Assembly (NCBI GenBank): GCA_002353815.1
Contig: DEKK01000017.1
Span: 1-29,965 of the forward strand
Reading direction: 5' to 3'
Length of the DNA: 29,965 nucleotides
Source: Bifidobacteriaceae bacterium UBA2724
GTDB taxonomy: Bacteria > Actinomycetota > Actinomycetes > Actinomycetales > Bifidobacteriaceae
Within the stretch, counting starts at the first letter, position 1; every line of letters begins with the position of its first letter. A program made the translations under genes and the position numbers. Below are positions 18,300 to 27,831 of this stretch, piece after piece. Under the pieces are notes generated by a model that saw only the letters and a program-made list of their open reading frames with translations, was not told the DNA's origin and ran no database searches.

Positions 18300-21200
18300 A
18301 TGGCACAAACATGGCAAAGCGGCCTCGTTAAGAGAGCCGTTGGCATCCTTGCGTCTGCGGCCACGCTCGTGACCGGTGGCGTCATCGCCGCTGTTGCGGC
18401 GCCCCGGGCATCCGCCGCCTCCACGACCAGCTACGACCGCACCTTGGGCGACTCGTCGTTCGAGAGCGCCCGTGAGCAGTATGGCCTCGCCAAGGAGATG
18501 AAGGACGGCAACACCCTTCACGCCTGGATGTGGTCTTTCAAGACCATCACGGCGAACATGAAGGACATCGCCGAAGCCGGCTACACCTCCATCCAGACCG
18601 AACCAATCGCTCGGTGCAAGCGAAACACCTCGAACGGCATGAAGTTCGGCGAAAACTGGTACTACGTCTACCAGCCGGTCAACACCACGATCGGAAACTT
18701 CGTCGTCGGCAGCGAGGACGACTTCAAGACGATGTGCAACGAAGCCCACAAGTACGGCATCCGCATCATCGTCGACGTCGTTGCCAACCACATGACATCC
18801 GATTTCAACGCCATCGAAGGCGACTGGAAGGATGCGAGCCGCTACCATAACAACGGCGAGATCAGCAACTGGGGCAACCGTTGGGACATCACCCACAAAG
18901 CGCTGCTCGGCCTGTATGACATCGACTCCAACAACCCCCGCAACGGCCAGGAGATGCAGGACTTCCTCAAGCAGGTCGTCGCCGATGGCGCCGATGGCTT
19001 CCGCTTTGACGCCGCCAAGCACATCGAACTGCCGAACGAATTCTCGAGCGATTCCAACGGATCCCCGTACTGGAACTCCATCCTCGACAACGGCGCGCAG
19101 TACCAGTACGGCGAAGTGCTCCAGGACAGCGTTTCGAAAGACGCCGAATACGCCAACCTCTTCAATTCGTATTCCAGCGACGGCGGCGGCGTGACCGCCT
19201 CCGGCTACGGCTACACGGTGCGCACCGCCATCACCAGCGGCACCATGCGCGCATCCGACCTCCAGAGCTACGCCGACCCCGCCAACCCGGACAACACCGT
19301 GCTGTGGGTCGAATCGCACGATAACTACGCCAACACCGACAAGCTCTCCGTCGGACTGACCGACGAGCAGCTGAAACTCGGATGGGCGATCGTCGGCTCC
19401 CGTGCCGAAGGCATGGCGCTGTTCTTCGACCGTCCGGCGGGTTCCGGCGGCAACAATGCGCAGTTCACCGAGCAGACCCAGCTTGGTGACAAGGGCTCCG
19501 ACCTCTACAAGGACGTCTCCGTCGCCGCGGTCAACCACTTCCGCAACCAGATGGACGGCAGCGTCGAGTACCTGCACAACTGCGGAACCAACGGCGACAA
19601 CAGCTCCTGCCTGATGATTGACCGCTATCTGACCGATGGCAACAGCTCCGACGACGGTGTAGTGATCGCCAACTCCAAGGGCGACTACAGCCTCGCCGGC
19701 ACCTCGGTGAAGCTCGATGACGGCACCTACACCGACGAGGTCGCGGGCGGGACCATCACCGTCTCCGGCGGCAAGATCACCTCCGGCACCGCGCACTACG
19801 GCGTCAACGTCTTCTACAACAAGGGCGACGGCCCGGTGGTGCACGGCACCGTCAGCGCATCGCCGACCGACACCTCGTTCAAGACCGACACCTTCACCGT
19901 GACGCTTCACTCCGCCAACGCCAGGGACACCCGCTACGCCACGTCCGAGGGCGATTCCGGTTCCTTCAACGACGGTGACACGATCATCATCGGCGGCGCC
20001 TCCGAAGCCGGCACCGACATCACGGTGACCGTCACCGGCGTCGACAACACCGATGGCGAGAACAGAGGGAAACCGCTGTCGGCCACCTATACCTTCAAGA
20101 AAACCGAGAGGGGCGCGCAGAACTTGGCCAGCCGATACGGCACCAACGCCGTCGGCAAAGGCGCGAAGAAGACGATCTCCATCGATGGCGATATATCCGA
20201 CTGGGATGCCTCGATGAAAATCGCCCAAGGTGCGGCCAACGACGATCCGCGTGTCTACCGCACGAATTCCATGTGGGAGGTCCCGATCGACCTGTACACC
20301 CTCTACGGCGCTTATGACGACAACAACCTCTACCTCATGTGGGAATACACCAACGTGCAGGATGTCGTCGACCCGGATGACAATTACCCGTTGACCCAGG
20401 GCGTCCTGTTCAAGACCCAGAACCTCGCCCAGTTCATCGCCGTCGACACTGGCGACGCATCCGACCGCATCGGCAATGGTGCCGGCCTGCAGACCGGCGG
20501 CACCCTTTGGGACAACGGCATCACCTACACCCAGAACACCAACCGCATCATCGAGATGTCGACCAACGGAACCAACGGTCCGTGGGTGTATGGCGGTGAC
20601 GCCACCGGCCTGAACCCGAACGCGATGTACGGACCCGGCGCCGACGCCGAGACCGGCACCCAGAAGTCGGGCATCGCCATGAGCTATGGCCTCGGGATCC
20701 TTGAAAACCAGGTCATCGGCATCAACGGCGGCGCTGGCACCGACACCACCGGCCAGGGCGACAAGTTCGGCGTGAACGGCAACCCGGCCCGCGTGGTCGG
20801 CGACGTGAGCTCCGACGATGGCGACTGGGTCGATTTCAACACGAGGGGCCACAACTCCTCCACGATGGATTTCCACTATGAGATCGCCATCCCGCTGTCC
20901 GAACTCGGCATGGACGCCGGCTCCGTCGAGACCAACGGCATCGCGGTCCAGGTGCTCGGCACCATGGGCCTGTCCGCCATGGATTCGCTGCCGTACGACA
21001 CGGCCATGAACGACAACGCCGACCAGCCCGACACCAAGTCGCAGGCCCTCAACTCGTATGAGAAGTCCGACAAGGACGAGATGAGCGCCGCGTACGCCTG
21101 CATCGGCTCCTGCCCGAGCAACAAGGTCATCGACGCCGACTCCGTCACCATCTCCGGCGACGACCTCAACGGCGGCGTGGTCTCGCGCAACATCGCGACC

Positions 21201-23009
21201 GGCTCCACCACCACCCAGCTCAAGGCCTCCGTCGCTCCGACCGGCGCAAGCAAGAAGGTCACCTGGACGTCCTCCGACGAGAACGTCGCGGTCGTTGACT
21301 CCAACGGCCTCGTGACCATGAAGGCCGCCGGCACCGCGGTCATCACCGCCACCACTGCCAACGGCAAAACCGATTCCGTGACGGTCAACGTCTCGATGAC
21401 CACCATCCCCGTGACCGGCGTGACGCTCAGCAAGTCCACGCTGAATCTCGAGGCCGGCGAATCCTCGTCGCTGTCCGCGACCCTCGTCCCCGCCGACGCC
21501 ACCGACACCACGCTGACCTGGACCTCGTCTAACCCGGACGTCGCCACGGTCTCCTCGTCCGGCGTCGTCACGGCTGTCGCGGCCGGCAGCGCGGTCATCA
21601 CGGCGACGGCTCCGAGCGGAGTCTCCGCCACCGCCTCCGTGACGGTCACCAAGAAGGTCGTCAAGAACGTGATCTACGCCACCAAGCCCGCCAACTGGGG
21701 CACGATGCGCGCCTACGTGTACACCGGCGACGGTTCCTCCGCAGCCTCCAACGCCGGCTGGCCCGGCGTCGAGATGACGGCGGTCTCCGCGTCGACCAAT
21801 ACCTGCGGAGGCAACGGCGTCTACATGTATGAGGTCCCGGACGGCTTCGCCTCCAACGCCAAGGTGATCTTCACCGACGGCGGCAACCAGTACCCGGGGT
21901 CCATGCAGCCCGGCATGGACTACAACGGCGGCGAAGTGTCCTGGAGCGACGGCCAGTCCGTACTGACCGAGACCGCATGCCAGACCCGCACCGTTGACGT
22001 CACCTCCGTGTCCATCAATCCGAGCACCGTTGAGCTCAAGGTCGGCTCCACCATGTCCCTGACGGCCACCGTGGCCCCCGCCGACGCAACCGACAAGACC
22101 GTGGGCTGGTCCTCGTCCAACGCGGCGGTCGCGGAAGTCCTCGCAGACGGCACCGTGGTCGCCAAGGGCGCAGGCACGGCGACGATCACCGCCTCCGCCT
22201 CCAACGGAGTCTCGGCAACTGTCACCGTGACCGTGGAAGAGGTGGCCAAGAGCGTCATCTACGCCGCCAAGCCCAATGGCTGGGGCGACCTCTACGCCTA
22301 CGTCTACACGGGTGACGGGGCGTCCGCGAAGTCCAACGCCACCTGGCCGGGCGTCGCCATGACGCTTCTGTCGGCATCCGATTCCTGCGGCGACGCGGGC
22401 ATGTACCGCTACGAAGTCCCGGATGACCTCGCTTCGAACGCCAAGGTGATCATCACGGACGGACACAACCAGTATCCGGGTTCCATGAAGCCCGGCGTGG
22501 ACTACAACGGCGGTTCCGCGAAGTGGGTCGATGGCCTGGAAGAGCTCGTTTCCGTGGACTGCGGCACCTCCTCCACGCCGACCGAACCGACCGATCCGAT
22601 CGCCTCCCTCACCAACGTCTACCGTCTGTTCAACTCGAGCATCGGCCAGAGCTACTACACGACCAGCGATTCCGAGGTCGCCTCCATGGCCTCCGCCGGG
22701 TGGAGCAACGAAGGCGTGGCATGGAAGGCGCCGACCACCGGCGAGATGGTCTACCGTCTGCACCATGTCGGTTCGGGTCTCTACTACTACACGATCAACG
22801 CCAACGAGAAGAACAACCTCGTCAACTATTTCGGTTGGACTGACGGCGGCGTTGCCTTCCAGTCCGGCGGCACGGTGTCGGTCTATCGTCTCTACGATCC
22901 CAACACCTGCCGTTACTACTACACCTCGAGCGAGGACGAACGTGCCAAGCTCGTCGGCGAAGGCTGGGAATACCAGGGCGTTGGTTTCAACGCCGCCTCG
23001 GCGGCGTAG
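18300..23009 (+). CDS. Secreted modular alpha-amylase (GH13), 1569 aa
   Basis: It hydrolyses alpha-1,4 links of starch outside the cell. A signal peptide (residues 1-39, cut after ASA) is followed by a GH13 catalytic domain: region I VDVVANH (158-164), nucleophile Asp237 in GFRFDAAKH, acid/base Glu272 in YGEVLQ and Asp341 in ESHDNY. This pattern resembles the GH13 subfamily 28 type. After an Ig-like linker come a segment with IDGDISDWDAS (about 626-925, resembling CBM9-like domains of pullulanases), two Big2 Ig-like domains (about 945-1030 and 1036-1117), a CBM26-like starch-binding module (1122-1228), a third Big2 (1231-1312), a second CBM26-like module (1317-1420) and a DUF5648-like tail (1437-1569) with YRL ... 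YYYT repeats. No LPxTG or C-terminal membrane helix is seen, so surface retention, if any, depends on the modules. ATG 18300 follows AAAGG. The architecture resembles resistant-starch amylases described in bifidobacteria. Confidence 0.96.
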   Translation: MAQTWQSGLVKRAVGILASAATLVTGGVIAAVAAPRASAASTTSYDRTLGDSSFESAREQYGLAKEMKDGNTLHAWMWSFKTITANMKDIAEAGYTSIQTEPIARCKRNTSNGMKFGENWYYVYQPVNTTIGNFVVGSEDDFKTMCNEAHKYGIRIIVDVVANHMTSDFNAIEGDWKDASRYHNNGEISNWGNRWDITHKALLGLYDIDSNNPRNGQEMQDFLKQVVADGADGFRFDAAKHIELPNEFSSDSNGSPYWNSILDNGAQYQYGEVLQDSVSKDAEYANLFNSYSSDGGGVTASGYGYTVRTAITSGTMRASDLQSYADPANPDNTVLWVESHDNYANTDKLSVGLTDEQLKLGWAIVGSRAEGMALFFDRPAGSGGNNAQFTEQTQLGDKGSDLYKDVSVAAVNHFRNQMDGSVEYLHNCGTNGDNSSCLMIDRYLTDGNSSDDGVVIANSKGDYSLAGTSVKLDDGTYTDEVAGGTITVSGGKITSGTAHYGVNVFYNKGDGPVVHGTVSASPTDTSFKTDTFTVTLHSANARDTRYATSEGDSGSFNDGDTIIIGGASEAGTDITVTVTGVDNTDGENRGKPLSATYTFKKTERGAQNLASRYGTNAVGKGAKKTISIDGDISDWDASMKIAQGAANDDPRVYRTNSMWEVPIDLYTLYGAYDDNNLYLMWEYTNVQDVVDPDDNYPLTQGVLFKTQNLAQFIAVDTGDASDRIGNGAGLQTGGTLWDNGITYTQNTNRIIEMSTNGTNGPWVYGGDATGLNPNAMYGPGADAETGTQKSGIAMSYGLGILENQVIGINGGAGTDTTGQGDKFGVNGNPARVVGDVSSDDGDWVDFNTRGHNSSTMDFHYEIAIPLSELGMDAGSVETNGIAVQVLGTMGLSAMDSLPYDTAMNDNADQPDTKSQALNSYEKSDKDEMSAAYACIGSCPSNKVIDADSVTISGDDLNGGVVSRNIATGSTTTQLKASVAPTGASKKVTWTSSDENVAVVDSNGLVTMKAAGTAVITATTANGKTDSVTVNVSMTTIPVTGVTLSKSTLNLEAGESSSLSATLVPADATDTTLTWTSSNPDVATVSSSGVVTAVAAGSAVITATAPSGVSATASVTVTKKVVKNVIYATKPANWGTMRAYVYTGDGSSAASNAGWPGVEMTAVSASTNTCGGNGVYMYEVPDGFASNAKVIFTDGGNQYPGSMQPGMDYNGGEVSWSDGQSVLTETACQTRTVDVTSVSINPSTVELKVGSTMSLTATVAPADATDKTVGWSSSNAAVAEVLADGTVVAKGAGTATITASASNGVSATVTVTVEEVAKSVIYAAKPNGWGDLYAYVYTGDGASAKSNATWPGVAMTLLSASDSCGDAGMYRYEVPDDLASNAKVIITDGHNQYPGSMKPGVDYNGGSAKWVDGLEELVSVDCGTSSTPTEPTDPIASLTNVYRLFNSSIGQSYYTTSDSEVASMASAGWSNEGVAWKAPTTGEMVYRLHHVGSGLYYYTINANEKNNLVNYFGWTDGGVAFQSGGTVSVYRLYDPNTCRYYYTSSEDERAKLVGEGWEYQGVGFNAASAA

Positions 23010-23030
23010 CGCGCCGTCCGCGGATGCAGC

Positions 23031-23061
23031 GGCCTTCAGCCGCTGAGCGCAGCTGAAGGCC
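23031..23061 (+). terminator. Hairpin after the amylase
   Basis: GGCCTTCAGC and GCTGAAGGCC form a perfect 10-bp stem with an 11-nt loop, 21 nt after the stop. No T-run follows, so it may be a 3' stabilising structure; the stronger terminator is at 23182. Confidence 0.5.
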
Positions 23062-23121
23062 ATCTGGCGATCCGTGGGCGAGGCCGCCCCGCGGTTCGCG
23101 GGTCCGTGTAGTTCGTACAAT

Positions 23122-23164
23122 CCCGTGGTCCGCGGATCCCCGTGGTCCGCGGATCCCCGTGGTC
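23122..23164. repeat. 17-bp tandem repeat, about 2.5 copies
   Basis: CCCGTGGTCCGCGGATC is repeated twice perfectly (23122-23138 and 23139-23155), with a third partial copy. Each unit contains the palindrome GATCCGCGGATC-like core GTCCGCGGAT. Confidence 0.9.
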
Positions 23165-23181
23165 TGCGACTGCGGGTCACG

Positions 23182-23212
23182 AAGCCCGGTGCCATGCGGC
23201 GCCGGGCTTTTC
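23182..23212 (+). terminator. Intrinsic terminator before the CLC gene
   Basis: AAGCCCGGTGCC, loop ATGC and GGCGCCGGGCTT form a 12-bp stem with one T-G pair, followed by TT. It would end amylase transcripts 35 nt before the CLC start. Confidence 0.8.
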
Positions 23213-23246
23213 GCATCCGTGCGTAACGGCGCGGCGGGAGGTAGGC

Positions 23247-25196
23247 ATGGTCAGGCATAATGGGAAGCATCGCGATGCCGAAAGGCATGCTGTCAGCGCA
23301 CTGGTCGTGTCGAAGGAGCCGAGAATGGACGATAGGGGTCGTGCCGTGGACGCAGCACGCGAACCCGAGACTGCCGGTGACGCTGCGGATGCCATACCGG
23401 GGGGTGCGGCTGCCGCGGATGCAACTGCTGCGCTGGGCGATGCGGACAGCGATGCGGCTGCCGCGCCAAGCGGTGCCGCTGTCACGTCTGAGGACGCTGC
23501 AGACAACGCTGCAGACGCCGCGCAAGGCGATGCGGCTGCCGCGCCAAGCGACACGGCCGCCACGCAAGGCGATATGAAGCCGGACGCCACGCTGTCCTCT
23601 CGATCCGCGTCCAACGCCGTGCCTCCGAGGGTGCGGAACTCACGTATCGTGCGCTTCATGTCCGAAGGCAACCAGGTCAAATGGGTGCTCGCGGGCAAAG
23701 CCGCGTTGTGCGGCCTCGTCGGCGGGATCCTCGTCATCGTCTACCGGGCGCTGTTGGGGTGGGGAGGCGCCGTCGCCCGCGGCATCTTCTCATACCTGGG
23801 CGCACATCCCGCGATGATTGCCGTGTGGGTGCTCGCGGCACTGGGGGTGGGGCTGCTCATCTCGTGGATGGTCCGGAAGGTGCCCATGGGCTCGGGCTCG
23901 GGTATCCCGCAGGTCAAGGGCGTGCTGCTCAACGGCCTGACAATGCCCGCGCTTCCCGTGCTTGGGGTGCGGTATCTCGGCGGGACGTTGTGTAGTGTCT
24001 TCGGCCTGTCACTGGGGCGCGAAGGGCCGTCCATCCAGATCGGCGCCGCCGGAAGCCAGCTCGTCTCGCAGAAAATCGCGCACAGCAAAGACGAAGAGAA
24101 ACTCCTTGTCGCAGGTGGCGCCGCGGCAGGACTGAGCGCCGCATTCAACGCGCCGCTGTCGGGCATGATGTTCGCGCTTGAAGAAATGTACCGCAGCTTC
24201 TCGCCGCTTGTGCTGCTCACCGCCGCGTCCGCCAGCCTCACGGCGGACATTGCAGCCAAATACTTCTTCGGACTCACCCCGGTGCTGGATTTCTCAACGG
24301 TCAGGCAGATCTCGTCGCTGTGGACGTTCCTGTGGATGATCCCCCTGGGGTTCCTGGTGGGGCTCGTGGGAGCGCTCACCAACCACATGCTGCTCGGCGC
24401 TCAGACGCTTTACAACAAGCTGCCGCAATGGTCGCGGGTGCCCCTGTCGCTCCTCGTCGCGCTGCCCGTCGGGCTTTTCTTCCCCTGGGCTCTGGGCGGC
24501 GGCGAACAGATGATACGCATGGCCGAGAACGTCATGCCGTCGCTGAGCTTGCTGGTACTCATGGTCGTGGTGAAGATGGTGTTCACCTCGACGAGTTTCG
24601 GCAGCGGCGTACCGGGCGGCATTTTCATGCCGATCCTCGCCATCGGTACGGCATGCGGCGGCGCATGCGGCATGGCGTTGTACAAAATGGGCGTGATTTA
24701 CCTCGGCGACATCACCGCGTTCGCCATCTATGGCATGGCGGCGGCGCTCGCGGCGAGCGTCAAGGCACCCATCACCGCGATTCTGCTCACCGTGGAGATG
24801 TCGGGGTCGCTCGTCCACATGCTGCCCGTGGCGCTGTGCGCATTCTCGGCGCTGTTCGTCTCGGACGCCATCAAGACCAAGCCCATCTACGCCGAGCTGC
24901 TCAGCCGGTATCTCGCGTCGCATGGCGGCGCCGAGACCGAGAAACGCGGCAATGCCATCGCGGAATTCCCCGTGGAGCCTGGCAGCAAGGCGGACGGAGC
25001 CATGATCGCCTCGCTCGACCTGCCGGCCAGCGGCGTGCTGGTGACGGTGATCCGCGGTGGACGGGAGATCATTCCTTACGATTCCACCCGCATCGCGGCC
25101 GGCGACTATCTGGTGATCGTGTTCCCATCCGTGCACATGCGATCGGTGCACCGGCGCATGAACGCCCTGTGCCGCGGCACGGTGCTGCGCACGTAG
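23247..25196 (+). CDS. CLC chloride/proton exchanger with RCK_C-like tail, 649 aa
   Basis: This is a membrane antiporter of the CLC family. Motifs in order are GSGSGIPQVKG (215-225), GREGPSIQ (257-264) with the gating Glu259, LEEM with Glu312/313 at the place of the proton-glutamate, and GSGVPGGIFMP (452-462). Both glutamates being present indicates an exchanger rather than a channel. Residues 590-640 (SGVLVTVIRGGREIIPYDS ... GDYLVIVF) look like a TrkA_C/RCK_C ligand-binding domain. The first 130 residues are Ala/Asp-rich and disordered, with a 24-bp direct repeat in the DNA. ATG 23247 has GGGAGG at 5 nt; ATG 23325 with AAGGAG is a credible alternative (623 aa). The promoter must lie between the terminator and the start, or transcription reads through. 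Its role in acid tolerance or ion balance is inference. Confidence 0.92.
   Translation: MVRHNGKHRDAERHAVSALVVSKEPRMDDRGRAVDAAREPETAGDAADAIPGGAAAADATAALGDADSDAAAAPSGAAVTSEDAADNAADAAQGDAAAAPSDTAATQGDMKPDATLSSRSASNAVPPRVRNSRIVRFMSEGNQVKWVLAGKAALCGLVGGILVIVYRALLGWGGAVARGIFSYLGAHPAMIAVWVLAALGVGLLISWMVRKVPMGSGSGIPQVKGVLLNGLTMPALPVLGVRYLGGTLCSVFGLSLGREGPSIQIGAAGSQLVSQKIAHSKDEEKLLVAGGAAAGLSAAFNAPLSGMMFALEEMYRSFSPLVLLTAASASLTADIAAKYFFGLTPVLDFSTVRQISSLWTFLWMIPLGFLVGLVGALTNHMLLGAQTLYNKLPQWSRVPLSLLVALPVGLFFPWALGGGEQMIRMAENVMPSLSLLVLMVVVKMVFTSTSFGSGVPGGIFMPILAIGTACGGACGMALYKMGVIYLGDITAFAIYGMAAALAASVKAPITAILLTVEMSGSLVHMLPVALCAFSALFVSDAIKTKPIYAELLSRYLASHGGAETEKRGNAIAEFPVEPGSKADGAMIASLDLPASGVLVTVIRGGREIIPYDSTRIAAGDYLVIVFPSVHMRSVHRRMNALCRGTVLRT
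23449..23550 (+). repeat. 24-bp direct repeat inside the CLC N-terminus
   Basis: The same 24 nt (starting GCGATGCGGCTGCCGCGCCA) occurs at 23449-23472 and 23527-23550, 78 nt or 26 codons apart and in frame. It encodes DAAAAPS in both places. Confidence 0.9.
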
Positions 25197-25377
25197 CCGG
25201 GGCGCCGGCCGGGTGCAGCGGGAGTGCAGTGGGACGGCGTCGTGGTGGTGGCACATGGCCGAGACGCCGCGAAGTGCGACGCGGGCTGCCGAGTGCCCCG
25301 ACGCGGGCTACCGACCTGTGGCGGCGTGTGCTATATTTCACACGTTGGGCTTGTTTTTATCTCTTCGCACGGGGGGA

Positions 25378-25770
25378 ATGATGAAATTCTTGGCAAATGT
25401 CATCTGGATTCTCTGTGGCGGTCTGTTCATCGCCGCGGGCTGGGTGGTTGACGGCATCGTATGCTGCATCACCGTGGTCGGCATTCCGCTGGGAATGCAG
25501 TGCTTCAAGGCGGCGAGCCTCACGCTTGCGCCGTTCGGCAAGCATGTCGTGTGGACCGGCGGCGCTGGGTCGGCGATCGCCAATTTCTTCTGGATCATCT
25601 TGACCGGCTGGTTTCTGGCTCTTTCGTATCTTTTCGCCGGCGTGCTCAACTGCGCCACGATCATCGGGATCCCGGCGGGGCTCCAGTCCTTCAAGCTCGC
25701 CAAGCTCGCGTGGTCTCCGTTCGGTGCGCAGATTGTCACGGACGGCCAGATCGAAGCGGCCGTGCGTTGA
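25378..25770 (+). CDS. YccF-like inner membrane protein, 130 aa
   Basis: Two internal repeats identify the YccF (formerly DUF307) family: GIPLGMQCFKAASLTLAPFG and GIPAGLQSFKLAKLAWSPFG. Each repeat follows a pair of membrane helices. Length is that of the family; the function is not known. The ATGATG at 25378 (or 25381) follows a GGGGGG run acting as ribosome site; the frame extends upstream without protein-like sequence. It is convergent with the permease on the other strand, and I see no convincing terminator between them. Confidence 0.92.
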   Translation: MMKFLANVIWILCGGLFIAAGWVVDGIVCCITVVGIPLGMQCFKAASLTLAPFGKHVVWTGGAGSAIANFFWIILTGWFLALSYLFAGVLNCATIIGIPAGLQSFKLAKLAWSPFGAQIVTDGQIEAAVR

Positions 25771-25797
25771 TACGTCATGGAGTGGCGCCGCGTGTGA

Positions 25798-25837
25798 CAT
25801 GGTGGTGCCGTGCGTGCCATGGTGGTGCCGTGCGTGA
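25798..25837. repeat. 20-bp tandem repeat, 2 copies
   Basis: CATGGTGGTGCCGTGCGTG plus one variable base occurs twice head to tail, between two convergent genes. The second copy's GGTGGTG can pair with CACCACC at 25841-25847, giving a 7-bp hairpin without a T-run. Confidence 0.88.
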
Positions 25838-25919
25838 CGACACCACCACGATGGCGTGCGTACGGTGAGGTGCGTGAGGCGCCAGACGCCACCGGCACAT
25901 GGGTCTGGCAGCGGCGGAC

Positions 25920-27458
25920 TTATTCGGCTGTGCTCGTGCGCGCCTGCGTCAGCTGGTAGGCGAGCAGCAGCACAGCGAGCCAGATAACGCCGGCGATGAC
26001 CGCGATTCTGTAGGAATCCGACAGACACATGAGCACCACGATAATCGCCTGGAACGCGATGACCACATACGGAGTCACCCGCGCGAAGGGGAGCTTGAAA
26101 CGAATGGCGTCAAGCGCTTCCTTTCCGGTCTTTCCGGCCAGATCGCCCGGCCCCTTGCCGGCCGCCACGGCCTTGCGGAACTTCGTCTCGGTGATGACCA
26201 CCATGCCCCAGTTGATGAACGCCGCGATGGTGGCGATGCTCATGAGGTAGTTGAACGCGAACTCCGGCCACAGGAACACCACCACCACGGCGATCACCGT
26301 GATCGCGGCTGACGTGAGCACGCCCGCCACCGGGACACCGCGCCCGTTGGTCTTGCCGAGATAGGCGGGCGCGTTGCCTTGGCGCGCCAATGAATACAGC
26401 ATGCGCGAGTTCGCGTACAGGCCCGAGTTATACACGCTCATGACGGCGGTCAGGCACACGAAGTTGAGGATGCCGGCCGCGGCGTGCACGCCCACGGAAT
26501 CGAAGATCTGCACGAACGGGCTCGAGCTGCCGTCGATGGTGTTCCACGGCACGACCGCCATGATTACCGCCAGGGCGAAGACGTAGAACGTCAGGATTCG
26601 CGCGATGATGCCGTTCGTCGCCTTCGGGATGGTGGTGGCCGGGTCTTTCGTCTCGCCCGCGGTGATGCCGATGAGCTCGGTGCCGCCGAAGCTGAACATG
26701 ACCACGACGAGCGCCATGAGCAGGCCGGTCCACGTGCCGTCGGAGGCGCGGGAGAGCAGCCCGTGGGGGAAGAACCCGCCGTCTATCGTGAACAGGTTCG
26801 CGAAGGACGCGCGGATGCCCGACTCCGTGGGCAGTCCCGCGATGATGACCGCGATGCCGCCGATGATCATCGCTATCACAGCCACGATTTTGATGATGGC
26901 GAACCAGAACTCGAACTCGCCGAACTTATTGACGCCCAGCAGGTTCATGCATGTGATGAGCACGAGGAAGAACGCCGCCGACACCCATTGCGGGATGGCG
27001 GGGAACCAGTAGTTGACGAAGGAGCCGACCACCGCCAGCTCCACCATCGACACAAGGATGTAGTTGAACCAGTAGTTCCACCCCGACACGAAGCCCGCGC
27101 GTTTCGACCAGTAGCGCGTGGCGTAGTAGCTGAACGCGCCGGCGTTCGGATCCTCCACCGACATTTCGCTCAGGGCGCGCACGATGAGGAAGATCGCCAG
27201 ACCGCCGATGAGGTAGGCAAGCAGCACGGAGGGGCCCGCGAGGCTGATGGAGTCGCTCGAGCCATAGAACAGTCCGGTTCCGATGGCGCCGCCGAGCGCG
27301 ATGAGCTGGATGTGGCGGTTCTTCAGGGACCGCTGCAGCGTCGAGCCGGGATGCTGTTCGTCAGGCGCCGACGGTGTGGGCTGTGATGCGACTGCGTCCT
27401 GTGTGTTGCGGGATTCGTTCGCCGCTTCGGATTGCTGGATACCGGAAGTATCGGCCAT
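25920..27458 (-). CDS. Amino acid permease (APC family), 512 aa
   Basis: This is a secondary transporter for amino acids in the cytoplasmic membrane. After a hydrophilic N-terminus of about 40 residues comes the family's opening motif, LKNRHIQLIALGGAIGTGLF, then about 12 hydrophobic segments. VEDPNAGAFSYYATRYW and SFGGTELIGITAGETKDP are typical of the amino acid transporter (AAT) branch that includes LysP, CycA and ProY. The exact substrate cannot be given. The ATG at 27458 is preceded by GAGAAGAGAG; the frame is open much further upstream but overlaps the tRNA, so the longer version is rejected. It ends 149 nt from the convergent YccF gene. Confidence 0.92.
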   Translation of the reverse strand: MADTSGIQQSEAANESRNTQDAVASQPTPSAPDEQHPGSTLQRSLKNRHIQLIALGGAIGTGLFYGSSDSISLAGPSVLLAYLIGGLAIFLIVRALSEMSVEDPNAGAFSYYATRYWSKRAGFVSGWNYWFNYILVSMVELAVVGSFVNYWFPAIPQWVSAAFFLVLITCMNLLGVNKFGEFEFWFAIIKIVAVIAMIIGGIAVIIAGLPTESGIRASFANLFTIDGGFFPHGLLSRASDGTWTGLLMALVVVMFSFGGTELIGITAGETKDPATTIPKATNGIIARILTFYVFALAVIMAVVPWNTIDGSSSPFVQIFDSVGVHAAAGILNFVCLTAVMSVYNSGLYANSRMLYSLARQGNAPAYLGKTNGRGVPVAGVLTSAAITVIAVVVVFLWPEFAFNYLMSIATIAAFINWGMVVITETKFRKAVAAGKGPGDLAGKTGKEALDAIRFKLPFARVTPYVVIAFQAIIVVLMCLSDSYRIAVIAGVIWLAVLLLAYQLTQARTSTAE

Positions 27459-27776
27459 GTGTTCTCTCTTCTCTGCTTCCTGCGACGGTTGCGCTCGTCG
27501 GGACGGATGCGCTCGCGGGTTCGGTGCACGATGCCGGTGCCGGCGCACGACTGCGGTGCGCGGCGTCGCGCGGGATCGTGGCAACCATCCGTTTGGGATT
27601 GTACGGCGTGGGGTTCCGCAATGCCCACAGGTGCCCGTTCCCTGGGCGGCGGTCGCGGCTGGCGGTGGGCGGCTGGCGTCGGTGGTGGCCGTGGGATGGC
27701 GGAGGCCGCGAGGCTTGTGGCGGTTTTCTGCCCTTGAGGGTGCGAGGTTGTGCGCCTTCGGGGATCGTGGCGATTG
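27459..27776. other. Upstream region of the amino acid permease
   Basis: No gene is supported; the frames here are shadows. On the minus strand TACAAT (27598-27603) would make a good -10 box, but no fitting -35 is seen, so the permease promoter remains uncertain. The stretch is rich in CG with many short palindromes. Confidence 0.4.
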
Positions 27777-27777
27777 A

Positions 27778-27828
27778 GAAAAAGAAAAAGTCCTGGGCGC
27801 GGTGGAATGGAATGTGTGCACCCAGGAC
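27778..27828 (-). terminator. Intrinsic terminator of the tRNA
   Basis: On the minus strand GTCCTGGG and CCCAGGAC form a perfect 8-bp stem, followed by TTTTTCTTTTTC. It begins 4 nt after the tRNA 3' end. Confidence 0.92.
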
Positions 27829-27831
27829 AAG

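Noticed and set aside
23122..23164. A CRISPR-like or attachment site at the 17-bp repeats
   Set aside because: The units are directly adjacent without spacers, and no cas, integrase or second copy is present.
18012..23567. A 1851-codon open frame antisense to the whole amylase gene
   Set aside because: The plus-strand gene is certain from its catalytic motifs. The antisense product is rich in Gly, Val, Arg and His without domain pattern, as expected when GC-biased codons avoid reverse stops.
25837..25919. A terminator between the convergent YccF and permease genes
   Set aside because: The GGTGGTG/CACCACC hairpin has no T-run on either side, so I kept it only as part of the repeat entry.
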